DNA of 64,000 nucleotides, taken from positions 5,456,001 through 5,520,000 of the forward strand of contig NC_015957.1 of NCBI RefSeq assembly GCF_000147815.2. Reading direction: 5' to 3'. Numbering within the stretch: the stretch's first letter is position 1; each line of letters begins with the position of its first letter. Positions 27,183 to 35,633 of this stretch are shown here, piece by piece. A program made the position numbers and the translations under genes. This DNA is from Streptomyces violaceusniger Tu 4113 (GTDB lineage Bacteria; Actinomycetota; Actinomycetes; Streptomycetales; Streptomycetaceae). The notes beneath the pieces are model-generated. The model saw only the letters and a program-made list of their open reading frames with translations. It made no database searches and had not been told where the DNA came from.

Positions 27183-27207
27183 ATTTGCCTAAAGGTGTTA
27201 GGCAAAT
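27183..27207. promoter_or_regulatory. TetR operator (perfect palindrome)
   Basis: ATTTGCCTAA and TTAGGCAAAT, perfect 10-bp arms with a five-base spacer AGGTG, midway between the divergent FBP (27169) and TetR (27241) starts. It is an AT-rich island in GC-rich sequence, as expected for a promoter/operator. Confidence 0.8.
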
Positions 27208-27240
27208 GCATAATCGGTTCTGCCGACGGAGAGGAAGGGC

Positions 27241-27810
27241 ATGGGACGAGTAGGACTGACCACGGAACGGCTGACCCAGGCGGGAGCGGAGCTGGCCGAC
27301 GAGCTCGGCTTCGACCAGGTGACCGTCTCGGAGCTGGCCAGACGGTTCGACGTCAAGGTCGCGAGTCTCTACTCGCACCTGAAGAACGGCCAGGACCTCA
27401 AGACCAGGATCGCCCTGCTCGCCTTGGAGGAGCTCGCCGACCGGGCCGCCGAGGCCCTGGCCGGGCGGGCCGGAAAGGACGCCCTGACCGCCTTCGCCAA
27501 CATCTACCGCGACTACGCCCGCGAGCATCCCGGCCGCTACGCCGCGGCCCAGCTCAGGCTCGACCCGGAGGCGGCGGCCGCCAGCGCCGGTGGCCGGCAC
27601 GCACAGATGACGCGGGCGATCCTGCGCGGTTACGACCTGGCCGAGCCGGACCAGACACATGCGGTCCGGCTGCTGGGCAGCGTCTTCCACGGCTACGTCA
27701 GCCTCGAGATGGCAGGTGGATTCAGCCACAGCGCCCCCGACAGCGAGGAAAGCTGGTCGCGGACCCTGGACGCCCTCGACGCCCTGCTGCGGAACTGGCC
27801 CGCGCGCTGA
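27241..27810 (+). CDS. TetR-family regulator (WHG-type C-terminal domain)
   Basis: 189 residues. The N-terminal helix-turn-helix is VTVSELARRFDVKVASLYSH, followed by the WHG-type ligand-binding domain (RLLGSVFHGYVSLEMAGGF). It should bind the palindrome 34 bases upstream and repress itself and the divergent FBP gene. A SGNH hydrolase gene follows 118 bases downstream on the same strand. The ligand is unknown. Confidence 0.92.
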   Translation: MGRVGLTTERLTQAGAELADELGFDQVTVSELARRFDVKVASLYSHLKNGQDLKTRIALLALEELADRAAEALAGRAGKDALTAFANIYRDYAREHPGRYAAAQLRLDPEAAAASAGGRHAQMTRAILRGYDLAEPDQTHAVRLLGSVFHGYVSLEMAGGFSHSAPDSEESWSRTLDALDALLRNWPAR

Positions 27811-27928
27811 CTCAGGGGCGCGGCAGCGTGCCGGATGCGATCAGCCTCGCGGCACATCGGCGCATCCGATCCGTCCGTCCGCCCCCGCATCCATCCATCC
27901 ACACATTTGTGATCAAGAGGCTGGGGCC

Positions 27929-29116
27929 ATGCACACCACCGAGCACGACTGGATCACCACGCCCATCACCGCGGACATCCTGCGGGGCGCCCTCGACCTG
28001 GAGCACACCGCGCACGGAGTGCTGCCGCACCGGCTGCCCGCCTGGGCCCGCGCCCAGAACACCGACGGGCAACTCGCCATGGCGGAGGCCCAGCCCTCGG
28101 GCGTACGGCTGGTCTTCCGGACCCGGGCCACCGCCGTCGAACTGGACACGCTGCCCACCAAGCGGGTCTACGCGGGCGCCCCGCCCCGCCCGGACGGCGT
28201 GTACGACCTGCTCGTCGACGGCCGCCTGGCCGAGCAGTCCGCGGTGACCGGCGGCAACACCCTGGCCATCGACCTGGCCACCGGGAGCGCCGAGAGTCAC
28301 CCCGGCCCGGCCGGCACCCTCCGCTTCACCGATCTGCCCGACGGCGTCAAGACCGTCGAGATCTGGCTGCCGCACAACGAGACCACCGAACTCGTCACGC
28401 TGCGCACCGACGCGCCCATCGAGCCCGTACCGGACCAGGGCCGCAAGGTGTGGCTGCACCACGGCAGTTCGATCAGCCACGGCTCCGACGCCGCGAGCCC
28501 CACCGCCATCTGGCCCGCGCTCGCCGCCTCCCTCGGCGGCGTGGAACTGATCAACCTGGGCCTGGGCGGCAGCGCCCTGCTCGACCCGTTCACCGCCCGC
28601 GCGATGCGGGACACCCCCGCCGACCTGATCAGCATCAAGATCGGCATCAACGTGGTCAACGCCGATCTGATGCGGCTGCGCGCCTTCACCCCGGCGGTGC
28701 ACGGCTTCCTCGACACGATCCGCGAGGGGCATCCCACCACGCCACTGCTGGTCGTCTCGCCCATCCTGTGCCCCATCCACGAGGACACGCCCGGCCCCGC
28801 GGCCTTCGATGTCAGCGCGCTCAGCGCCGGAAAGCTGCGGTTCCAGGCCACCGGCGACCCCGCCGAACGCGCCGCGGGGAAGCTGACGCTGCGCGTCATC
28901 CGGGAGGAACTGTCCCGGATCGTGAAGCAGCGGGCGGCCGACGACCCCCACCTCCACTACCTCGACGGCCTCGACCTCTACGGCGAGGCCGACGCCGAAG
29001 AGCTGCCGCTGCCCGACGAGCTCCACCCGGACGCCGCCACCCACCGCCGTATCGGGGAACGCTTCGGCGCGCTGGCCTTCGCCGCCGACGGCCCGTTCGC
29101 GGACCACAGCGCCTGA
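27929..29116 (+). CDS. SGNH/GDSL-type hydrolase
   Basis: 395 residues: an N-terminal beta-sandwich-like domain (about 1-170), then an SGNH hydrolase domain with block I HHGSSISHGSDA, block II NLGLGGSA, block III KIGINVVN and block V DELHPDAATH (the Asp/His pair). It is an esterase/acetylhydrolase, probably acting on acylated carbohydrate. No signal peptide is visible. The ATG at 27929 has AAGAGG. It may belong with the TetR gene just upstream. Confidence 0.9.
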   Translation: MHTTEHDWITTPITADILRGALDLEHTAHGVLPHRLPAWARAQNTDGQLAMAEAQPSGVRLVFRTRATAVELDTLPTKRVYAGAPPRPDGVYDLLVDGRLAEQSAVTGGNTLAIDLATGSAESHPGPAGTLRFTDLPDGVKTVEIWLPHNETTELVTLRTDAPIEPVPDQGRKVWLHHGSSISHGSDAASPTAIWPALAASLGGVELINLGLGGSALLDPFTARAMRDTPADLISIKIGINVVNADLMRLRAFTPAVHGFLDTIREGHPTTPLLVVSPILCPIHEDTPGPAAFDVSALSAGKLRFQATGDPAERAAGKLTLRVIREELSRIVKQRAADDPHLHYLDGLDLYGEADAEELPLPDELHPDAATHRRIGERFGALAFAADGPFADHSA

Positions 29117-29229
29117 CGCCGGGCTCGGACCGGTACGACGCCGGGCTCCGGCCGGTGCAACGGGCAGGTCCGGCCGCTCTGGACGGCCGGCCCGCCCCCT
29201 GCGCCAGCAGGGAGCCAGGCCCTACGCTG

Positions 29230-29700
29230 GTGGCCGTGCACATCTGCTTTGTCTGCAGCGGGAACATCTGCCGGTCGCCGTCCGCCGCGCTGGTCTTCGC
29301 CGAGCATCTGCGCCGGGCCGGACTCGACGGCGCGGTACGGGTCAGCAGCGCCGGCATCGGCCCCTGGCACGCCGGTGAGCCCATCGATGAACGCGCCGGC
29401 GAACTGCTGGCACGGCACGGCTACCCGGTCGAGCATGTCGCGGCCCAGATCGGCGCCGAGCACAGGGACGCCGACCTGTTCCTGGCGATGGACCACGGCC
29501 ACGAGAAGGCGTTGCGCCGGCTGGTCGACGATCCGTCCCGAGTCAGGATGCTGCGATCCTTCGACCCGGACGCGACCGGTGATCTGGACGTGCCCGACCC
29601 GTACTACGGGGGCCCGGAGGGGTTCGACGAGGTGCTGGCCATGATCGAAGCCGCGATGCCCGGCCTGCTGGCCTGGGTGCGCGAGCGCCTCGGCTCATGA
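29230..29700 (+). CDS. Low-molecular-weight protein-tyrosine phosphatase
   Basis: 156 residues. The P-loop CSGNICRSPSA (CX5R) sits at the N-terminus and the general acid Asp in DPYYGG near the C-terminus, the full catalytic set of the family. It would dephosphorylate phosphotyrosine proteins or sugar-phosphate-type substrates. Start choice lies between GTG 29230 and GTG 29236; GGGAG at 29210-29214 favours the former. The stop overlaps the next start by four bases (ATGA), coupling it to the fructosamine kinase gene, a pairing known from bacterial deglycation loci. Confidence 0.92.
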   Translation: MAVHICFVCSGNICRSPSAALVFAEHLRRAGLDGAVRVSSAGIGPWHAGEPIDERAGELLARHGYPVEHVAAQIGAEHRDADLFLAMDHGHEKALRRLVDDPSRVRMLRSFDPDATGDLDVPDPYYGGPEGFDEVLAMIEAAMPGLLAWVRERLGS

Positions 29701-30578
29701 GTGCCCGTCCGGCGGCGGGGACGGGCGAGGGCCCCGGTGCCGCGGCGGCCCGCCTCACCGGCCGCCCGGTGACCGGTCGGCGGCCACTGTCCGCAACGCT
29801 CACCGAAGTCACCCTCGACGGCGGGCAGACGGTGATGGTCAAACGGGGCGACGGTCCCGGCGCGGCACCGGCCGAAGCGGCGGGGCTGCGCTGGCTGGCC
29901 GACGCGGGCACGGTCCGCGTCCCGGTGGTGCACGGCCACGACCGGGACTGGCTGGTCACCGACCAGGTGCCGGTAGGCCGGCCGAGCGTCCGGGCAGCGG
30001 CCCGGTTCGGCCGCGACCTGGCCGCCCTGCACTCGGTCGGCGCGCCCGCGTTCGGCGCCCCACCGCCGGACGGCCCCACGGACGCGTACATCGGGCTGGC
30101 CCCGATGCGCAACGTCCCGGGCTCCGAGTGGCCGCGCTGGTACGCCGAACACCGGGTGCTGCCTTATCTTCGCCGCGCCGTCGACGACGGCACGGTGCGC
30201 CGCGGCGAGGCCGAGGTCATCGAGCGCGCATGCGAGCGGCTGCCCGAGCTGGCCGGACCCGCCGAGCCACCCGCCCGGCTGCACGGCGACCTATGGAACG
30301 GCAACGTCCTGTGGGGCGCCGACGGGCAGGCGTGGCTGATCGACCCGGCAGCGCACGGCGGCCACCGGGAGACCGATCTGGCGATGCTCCACCTGTTCGG
30401 CTGCCCCCATCTCGATCAGGTGCTGGACGGCTACCAGGACGTGGCGCCGCTCGCCGAGGGCTGGCCCGACCGGATCGGACTGCACCAGCTCTTCCCCCTG
30501 CTGGTGCACACGGTGCTGTTCGGCCGGGGCTACGCCGGGCAGGCACTCACGGTGGCCCGGGCGGCCCTGGCGCGGTGA
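29697..30578 (+). CDS. Fructosamine kinase family protein
   Basis: 293 residues of the kinase-like fold: ATP-binding VMVKRGDG, the catalytic loop RLHGDLWNGN and the metal site LIDPAAHGGHRETDLAML. The family phosphorylates protein-bound or free sugar-amines, making them unstable and so repairing glycation. Translationally coupled to the phosphatase, suggesting linked deglycation chemistry. Confidence 0.92.
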   Translation: MSARPAAGTGEGPGAAAARLTGRPVTGRRPLSATLTEVTLDGGQTVMVKRGDGPGAAPAEAAGLRWLADAGTVRVPVVHGHDRDWLVTDQVPVGRPSVRAAARFGRDLAALHSVGAPAFGAPPPDGPTDAYIGLAPMRNVPGSEWPRWYAEHRVLPYLRRAVDDGTVRRGEAEVIERACERLPELAGPAEPPARLHGDLWNGNVLWGADGQAWLIDPAAHGGHRETDLAMLHLFGCPHLDQVLDGYQDVAPLAEGWPDRIGLHQLFPLLVHTVLFGRGYAGQALTVARAALAR

Positions 30579-30809
30579 CCTGCCGCAATTCGGCGTGGCG
30601 GCTCGCCGTGGGTGGGCACCCATTGGTCCCGGTGGGCACGGCGACGGCATGCGCGATGGCTTCGTCACTGATGAAGGAGAGACGGGAGAGCGCAAGATCC
30701 GATCCTAGGAAGCGTGCGCGCCAACGTCACCGGAATTTCACGCCCCGCACCAGAAACCGATGTGCCTGGCGGTCCATCTTGGGGTGCGGAATCGAACGGA
30801 TGGAAAGCC

Positions 30810-31832
30810 ATGATGGAGCAGGTGGACAGCGGCGCGGCGTCGCCGGTGCGGGCGGCTGCGCCCCGGCGGGCGGGACGCTGGGTGGCGCGGTGGGCTCGGG
30901 GCGGGTCGCCCTGGACGCGGGGGCGGGTGCTCGCCGTATTGGCGGTGCTGACGGCCGGGCTGCTGGCGTTCCACCGGGCGGTGCCCAACTCCGTTGGGCA
31001 CTTGGGCAGTTTGCTGGAAGCGTTTCTGCCGTGGCTCGGCCTGGTGGTCGTGGTGATGCTCGGCCTGGCGCTGCTGCGCCGTTCGGCCATCGCGCTGGTG
31101 GCCCTGCTCCTGCCGGTTGCGGCCTGGACGTACCTCTTCGGCGGATTGCTCCTGCCCGGGGCGAAGCCCGGCCCGCATGACCTGGTCGTGGTGCAGCACA
31201 ACGTCAGCGACGAGAACACCGACCCGGCGGGTACGGCTCGCGCCCTGGCCGACGCCGGGCCCGATCTCATCGCGCTGGAGGAGCTGGTGCCCGCGGCGCT
31301 GCCGGTTCACGAGAAGACCCTCGCCCCGGACTACCCGTACCACGCCGTCCGGGGCACCGTCGGACTCTGGTCGAGGCATCCGCTCACCGACGCCCGGCCG
31401 TTGGACATCAAACCCCAGGGGATCACGGAGGCATGGAGTCGCGGACTGCGGACCGTGGTCCACACGCCGCGGGGCGAGATCGCGGCGTACGTCGCGCATC
31501 TGCCGTCGGTCCGCATACGGGCGAGTGGCCTCGCGTCCTCCTGGCGTGATGAGAGCGCCGGCCTGTTGGGCAAGGCCATCGCCGCCGAGAAGCGGGATCG
31601 GCTGATCCTTCTGGGCGACCTCAATGGCACGGTCGACGACCGTGGGCTGGCTCCGCTGACCTCACGGATGAACGTCGCGGAGCGGGGCTTCGCCTTCAGC
31701 TTCCCCGCGAGCTTCCCGCTGGCCCGGATCGACCAGGTCATGGCCCGTTCGGCGGCTGTCGGCCACATCCGGACCCTGCCCGCCACCGGAAGCGACCACC
31801 TGCCGATCGCCGCCCGGATCGCGCTGGGTTGA
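30810..31832 (+). CDS. Membrane-anchored endonuclease/exonuclease/phosphatase-family protein
   Basis: 340 residues. Three hydrophobic helices lie at about residues 35-110 (VLAVLAVLTAGLLAF; LPWLGLVVVVMLGLALL; LVALLLPVAAWTYLFGG), then an EEP domain outside the membrane with QHNVSDEN, LEEL, LGDLNGTVDD and the catalytic SDHLPIAA. It could cleave a phosphodiester on DNA, lipid or a signalling compound. ATG 30810 (followed by another ATG) has GATGGAAAG; the open frame reaches 30714 but lacks a ribosome site there. Confidence 0.85.
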   Translation: MMEQVDSGAASPVRAAAPRRAGRWVARWARGGSPWTRGRVLAVLAVLTAGLLAFHRAVPNSVGHLGSLLEAFLPWLGLVVVVMLGLALLRRSAIALVALLLPVAAWTYLFGGLLLPGAKPGPHDLVVVQHNVSDENTDPAGTARALADAGPDLIALEELVPAALPVHEKTLAPDYPYHAVRGTVGLWSRHPLTDARPLDIKPQGITEAWSRGLRTVVHTPRGEIAAYVAHLPSVRIRASGLASSWRDESAGLLGKAIAAEKRDRLILLGDLNGTVDDRGLAPLTSRMNVAERGFAFSFPASFPLARIDQVMARSAAVGHIRTLPATGSDHLPIAARIALG

Positions 31833-31955
31833 AGCCGCCCGTCGAGCTGTGGCAGCCGAGGGAGTGACGGCAGCCGGGCGCCTCCTCGGGAGCGGTCCCA
31901 GGGCCCGCGGGTTAGAAATGCCGCGCAGGAATCCCCGACACAGGAGGTCCAACTG

Positions 31956-32327
31956 ATGGGTATCGGTATGCGCTGGACGACCGCGACGGCCGCCACGACC
32001 ATGACTCTCGCGGGCACGCTGGGACTCGGCCTGATGACACCGGTGGCGCAGGCCGCCGCCCACGGGCCCTGCTACGACGGGCGGTGCACGACCACCGTGT
32101 CGAGGCCCACGAACATCACGGTCGACAGCCACCGGTTCGGCTTCGGGAAGCTGCGGATCACCCACATCAGCTCCCGGTCCGTGAAGATGTCGGCCACCAC
32201 TACGGGTGGCGCGCGCCTGAGCGGCAGCACCAGTCCGGGCGGCACCGTCAGGCTCAACAGCCTGAGCATCCGGGTGCAGTCGGTCAGCGGCCACAAGGCC
32301 AAGCTCGTTCTGACACGCGCGTCCTGA
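31956..32327 (+). CDS. Small secreted protein, unknown family
   Basis: 123 residues. A signal peptide (MGIGMRWTTATAATTMTLAG, cleavage near AQAAA) is followed by about 90 mature residues rich in Ser/Thr/Arg with one Cys pair (CYDGRC). AGGAGG upstream of ATG 31956 makes the start secure. Not recognised. The last codons and the stop lie in a 14-bp tandem repeat, so the C-terminus may vary between strains. Confidence 0.75.
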   Translation: MGIGMRWTTATAATTMTLAGTLGLGLMTPVAQAAAHGPCYDGRCTTTVSRPTNITVDSHRFGFGKLRITHISSRSVKMSATTTGGARLSGSTSPGGTVRLNSLSIRVQSVSGHKAKLVLTRAS

Positions 32328-32366
32328 CACGCGCGTCCGGATAGGCGCGTCCGGATACGCGCGTCC
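32311..32366. repeat. Four tandem 14-bp repeats
   Basis: TGACACGCGCGTCC occurs twice exactly (32311-32324, 32325-32338), then GGATAGGCGCGTCC and GGATACGCGCGTCC. The stop codon of the small secreted protein is the TGA of copy two. Confidence 0.85.
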
Positions 32367-32387
32367 TGAATCCTCATCCAGCCACGA

Positions 32388-32834
32388 TCACCTTCCAGTG
32401 ATGCGGGTGGTCAGGCGGGTCAGCAGGGGCACACAGTCGCGCAGCCGCCGCTGTTCATCGGGGCTGAGCGCGTCGCTGATGGCGGCGCCCAGCCAAGTGG
32501 CGCGCTGCGCGCGCTCTTGCTGGAGTCGAGCGCGGCCGGTGTCGGTGATGTCCAGCAGGAGCTTGCGGCCGTCGCTGGGATGAGGTTCGGTGCGCACCAG
32601 GCCGGCGCCGAGCAGCTCTTTGACGGACTTGGCGGCCGACTGGTGGGTCACGCCGCGCCGGTGCGCGAGGTCGGCCGTGGTCTGCGGGCCGCCGCGGTCG
32701 AGGTGGCCGAGGATGGCGGCTTCAGCGGCTTCACCGGAGGGCATGGTGTCGGCGGCCCGCACCGCACGGACGAGTCCGCCATGGTCGGCGGGTTCCTGGG
32801 CGACAACGGCCCCGGCGTCGGGGCCCGCTACCAC
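32388..32834 (-). CDS. MarR-family regulator
   Basis: 148 residues. The winged helix is clear from about residue 35 (AAILGHLDRGGPQTTADLAH; RRGVTHQSAAKSVKELLGAG; PHPSDGRKLLLDITDTGRA). The N-terminal 30 residues are shorter and more Gly/Ala-rich than usual MarR proteins and the GTG start at 32834 lacks a good ribosome site, so the start may be wrong or the 5' end eroded. It faces the LacI gene's 3' end on the same strand. Confidence 0.75.
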   Translation of the reverse strand: MVAGPDAGAVVAQEPADHGGLVRAVRAADTMPSGEAAEAAILGHLDRGGPQTTADLAHRRGVTHQSAAKSVKELLGAGLVRTEPHPSDGRKLLLDITDTGRARLQQERAQRATWLGAAISDALSPDEQRRLRDCVPLLTRLTTRITGR

Positions 32835-32887
32835 CGGGTGCCCGCAGGCACCTCCATCGACATCGGCTGACGGCGAGATCCCCGGCC

Positions 32888-33922
32888 TCAGCCCGGCGAC
32901 GCCGCGGGCGGCGCGCTGGTGAGCCGTACGCGAAGCTCCATCGGAAGGGAGCGAGGTTCGGTGTCGCCGTCGGCGGCCATCAACGATTCCAGTCGCTGGG
33001 CGGCCTGCCTGCCCAGTTCGTCCCGGGCCATCGAGGCCGTGGTGAGGCGGCGCGAACTGGGCAGGTCGTCAACGGAGATGTCATCGCAGCCGATCACCGA
33101 GAGGTCTTCGGGGATCCGCAGTCCCGCCTCCTCCAACGCCGCCATCGCACCGAATGCCACCAGGTCGTTGTACGCGACCACAGCGCTGACACCGCGATCC
33201 CGCACCGCGTCGGCCGCGTCGTAGCCATGCCGCGCCGTGTGGCCGCACGGGATGACCGTGACGTCGATACCGAAGGCTGCCGCGGCCTCGAAGGCCCGGA
33301 TGCGTTCCGCATTGGCCCAGGACGCTTCGGGCCCGCTCAGGTAGGCCACCCGGCGATGGCCGAGCTGGGTGAGGTGACCGCAGACGAGGGTCATCCCTCC
33401 GTAGAAATCGGCCGAGACCGAGGGGATGCTCAGCCCGGGGACGATCCGGTTGACCAGCACCACAGGGTGGCCACGGAGAGCCAGATCGACGAGCGCGGTG
33501 CGGTCCATGCGGGGAGAACACAGCAGTACGCCGTCGCAACAGCGCATCAGATCCTCGGCGAGCTCGTACTCGCTCGCCGCGTCCTCGTCCGACTCCATCA
33601 CCATCACCCGACGCCCGTGCCGGCGGGCGACAGCGGAGACTGATTTCAGCACATCCGGAAAGTACGGGTTGGACAGGTCGGGCACGAGCACGCCGATAGC
33701 GCCGGCCTCACCGCGCGCCAGGCCCTGGGCAGCGGCATTGGGGCGATAGCCCAGTTCGGCGACCGCGCTCTGCACCCGGCGCGCCAGCTCGGGATCGACC
33801 CGGGCCGTGCCATTGAGGACACGGGAGACGGTGGAGGTGGACACTCCTGCCGCCGTGCCGACATCGTTGATCGTCACGCGCCGCTGGCGCGCCCCCCTCT
33901 TCGCCGCGGACCCGCTCACCAC
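32888..33922 (-). CDS. LacI-family regulator
   Basis: 344 residues. The helix-turn-helix VTINDVGTAAGVSTSTVSRV and hinge LNGTARVD sit at the N-terminus, with the periplasmic-binding-protein-like domain after residue 65 (IGVLVPDLSNPYFPDVLKS; VAYLSGPEASWANAERIRAF). The GTG at 33922 is preferred because GAGAGG lies six bases upstream; an open frame continues to 34084 without a ribosome site. Divergent from the gene pair 34401/35630, which it probably controls through one or both LacI-like sites at 34207 and 34254. Confidence 0.9.
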   Translation of the reverse strand: MVSGSAAKRGARQRRVTINDVGTAAGVSTSTVSRVLNGTARVDPELARRVQSAVAELGYRPNAAAQGLARGEAGAIGVLVPDLSNPYFPDVLKSVSAVARRHGRRVMVMESDEDAASEYELAEDLMRCCDGVLLCSPRMDRTALVDLALRGHPVVLVNRIVPGLSIPSVSADFYGGMTLVCGHLTQLGHRRVAYLSGPEASWANAERIRAFEAAAAFGIDVTVIPCGHTARHGYDAADAVRDRGVSAVVAYNDLVAFGAMAALEEAGLRIPEDLSVIGCDDISVDDLPSSRRLTTASMARDELGRQAAQRLESLMAADGDTEPRSLPMELRVRLTSAPPAASPG

Positions 33923-34206
33923 ACCGGGCCTCTCAGACGTTTCGGGCAGCCCGGCCGCAGGGGGTGGTTCCGGCTCTTCGGATGATCCCGGACTTTCCCT
34001 CATCTCCGGCACTTTCGGAGTAGCCAAACCCAGCCCCCAGAGTTGTCCTTGTATCCCGTCAGGGTAGTTCGTCGTCCAGCGCACCGGCCGCGAGTCCCAC
34101 CCGCGATCCCGGGCCGCACTCCCGCTCTGACCGGTTATGAAAGCGCGCCCTCAGCTTATCCCGAACATCCGCCGAAGATCGACGACCCAAACAAAGCAGC
34201 AGGTCA

Positions 34207-34219
34207 TGAGCGCTTTTCA
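34207..34219. promoter_or_regulatory. LacI-type operator candidate 1
   Basis: TGAGCGCTTTTCA; reverse complement TGAAAAGCGCTCA resembles LacI/GalR-family operators with a central CG. Confidence 0.4.
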
Positions 34220-34253
34220 GGCATCACACCGAGACACCCGGAGAAAGTGCGTG

Positions 34254-34267
34254 TGAAAACGCTTGCT
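34254..34267. promoter_or_regulatory. LacI-type operator candidate 2
   Basis: TGAAAACGCTTGCT, central CG with flanking A and T tracts, 134 bases upstream of the 34401 start. It is spaced 47 bases from candidate 1, compatible with two bound dimers. Confidence 0.45.
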
Positions 34268-34400
34268 CAGCACTGTTGATGGCCCTAACGTCATGCGCAC
34301 TTCAGTCCCGAGGGCCACCAGGGCCGGGACCAACGACCACAACTTCGCTCGGCAGCGGTTCGCCACAGGGCAGTCCGGCGCCACCAAGGAGTTGAACCAC

Positions 34401-35633
34401 GTGACAACCGAACCCCTCGGCTCCTGCGAGCTCAACGGCACCTTCGCCTACACCTGGGACCTGGTGGGCGACCCTGCGGCGGCCGACCGCTTAGCCTCAC
34501 TCGGCGTGGGCGCAGTGGTCCTGCAAGCCGCGTACCACTCAGTGCGCGCCATGACGCCCTACCACCCCGCCCACCGCATCGTGCATGCCACGCACGCCGC
34601 CGCGTACTTCCCGCTCGACCCACACCAGTGGCGCGACACCCGTCTGAGGCCCTCCGCGCCCGGCTGGGCCGTCGACGCCCCGGACCGGTTCGGCACGGCG
34701 GCCTCGGCCCTCCGGAGCCAGGGACTGCGGGTGGAAGCCTGGCTGGTGCTCACGCACAGCACGGCGGTGGGAGCGCACGCACCCGATCTGACCGTGCGCA
34801 ACGCGTTCGATGAACGATACGGGTACGCCCTGTGCCCGGCACAGCCCGAAGTGACGGCGTACGCGGTGCAGTTGGTCCGGGCTTTCTGCGCACGCTACGA
34901 CGCCGCCGAGGTGCCGTCGCTCATGCTGGAGGCGTGCGGATGGCTGGGCTTCGAGCACGGCAGCCGGCATGAGAAGACAGCGGGCGCCGATCTGAGCGCG
35001 GGCTGCCGGGATCTGCTGTCGATATGCCTGTGCGCCGCGTGCCGCACAGGGATCGAGGCCGCCGGGGCGGACCCCGCCGGTGTCGCACGGGCGGTGCGCC
35101 GCACCGTCGACGCGGAGATGCGCGACGGTGTCCGGGCTCCGAGCGCGTTCGCCGAGTCGCTGGGTGAGCAGGCGGCACGAGCCCTGCTGCGCCACCGCCA
35201 GTCCGTCATCGAGGAGTTGACGCTACGGATCGCGGCGGCGGCGCCCGGCCGGGAGATCCTTCTGATGGCGGACGGCGACCCGCAGGCCACCGGCCCCGAC
35301 AGCGGGCTCGACCTGGGCCACTTCGACGGCCGGGCCACCGCCTTCGTCCTCAAATGCTGGGACGACGAAGCCCGGGCGGTGGCCCGCATCGAGGAGGCGG
35401 TGCGCAGCAGCGCACGGCCGGTCATCGCCAATGTCTCCGTGCTGGAGGAGCACCCCGCCCACCTCGCCGGACGGGTGGCGCGGCTGCGAGCCGCCGGTGC
35501 TCAGCGGATTCGCTACTACCACGCGGGCCTGGCCTCGCCTGCCCGGCTCCAGGCGCTGCGCGCGGCCGACGCGCAGGGAGAGGTGATAGCCATGACGGGA
35601 ACCACGGCACAGACAGCAGAGGGAGCAGCATGA
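34401..35633 (+). CDS. Unrecognised 410-residue protein, TIM-barrel/glycosidase-like (TTA codon)
   Basis: I do not recognise this as a named family. It starts NGTFAYTWDLVGDPAAADRL, contains alternating short hydrophobic strands and helices like a TIM barrel (VGAVVLQAAYHSVRAM; RVEAWLVLTHS; VPSLMLEACGWLGFEHGS; EILLMADGDP; RPVIANVSVLEEH) and a CLCAACR motif near residue 212, similar to CxCxxC segments in uncharacterised glycosidase-like proteins. No signal peptide. GTG 34401 has AAGGAG nine bases upstream; an open frame reaches 34263. Codon 31 is TTA (34491-34493), so bldA dependence is expected. The stop overlaps the next gene's start (ATGA), and the pair is divergent from a LacI regulator. Confidence 0.75.
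   Translation: MTTEPLGSCELNGTFAYTWDLVGDPAAADRLASLGVGAVVLQAAYHSVRAMTPYHPAHRIVHATHAAAYFPLDPHQWRDTRLRPSAPGWAVDAPDRFGTAASALRSQGLRVEAWLVLTHSTAVGAHAPDLTVRNAFDERYGYALCPAQPEVTAYAVQLVRAFCARYDAAEVPSLMLEACGWLGFEHGSRHEKTAGADLSAGCRDLLSICLCAACRTGIEAAGADPAGVARAVRRTVDAEMRDGVRAPSAFAESLGEQAARALLRHRQSVIEELTLRIAAAAPGREILLMADGDPQATGPDSGLDLGHFDGRATAFVLKCWDDEARAVARIEEAVRSSARPVIANVSVLEEHPAHLAGRVARLRAAGAQRIRYYHAGLASPARLQALRAADAQGEVIAMTGTTAQTAEGAA

Larger units (their letters stand above)
33923..34400. other. Divergent control region of LacI and the 34401 operon
   Basis: 478 bases without a gene. It contains two LacI-family-like sites: TGAGCGCTTTTCA at 34207-34219 and TGAAAACGCTTGCT at 34254-34267, 47 bases apart, both close to the TGWAANCGNTNWCA pattern on one strand or the other. 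AT content is raised around 34140-34280. Confidence 0.5.
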
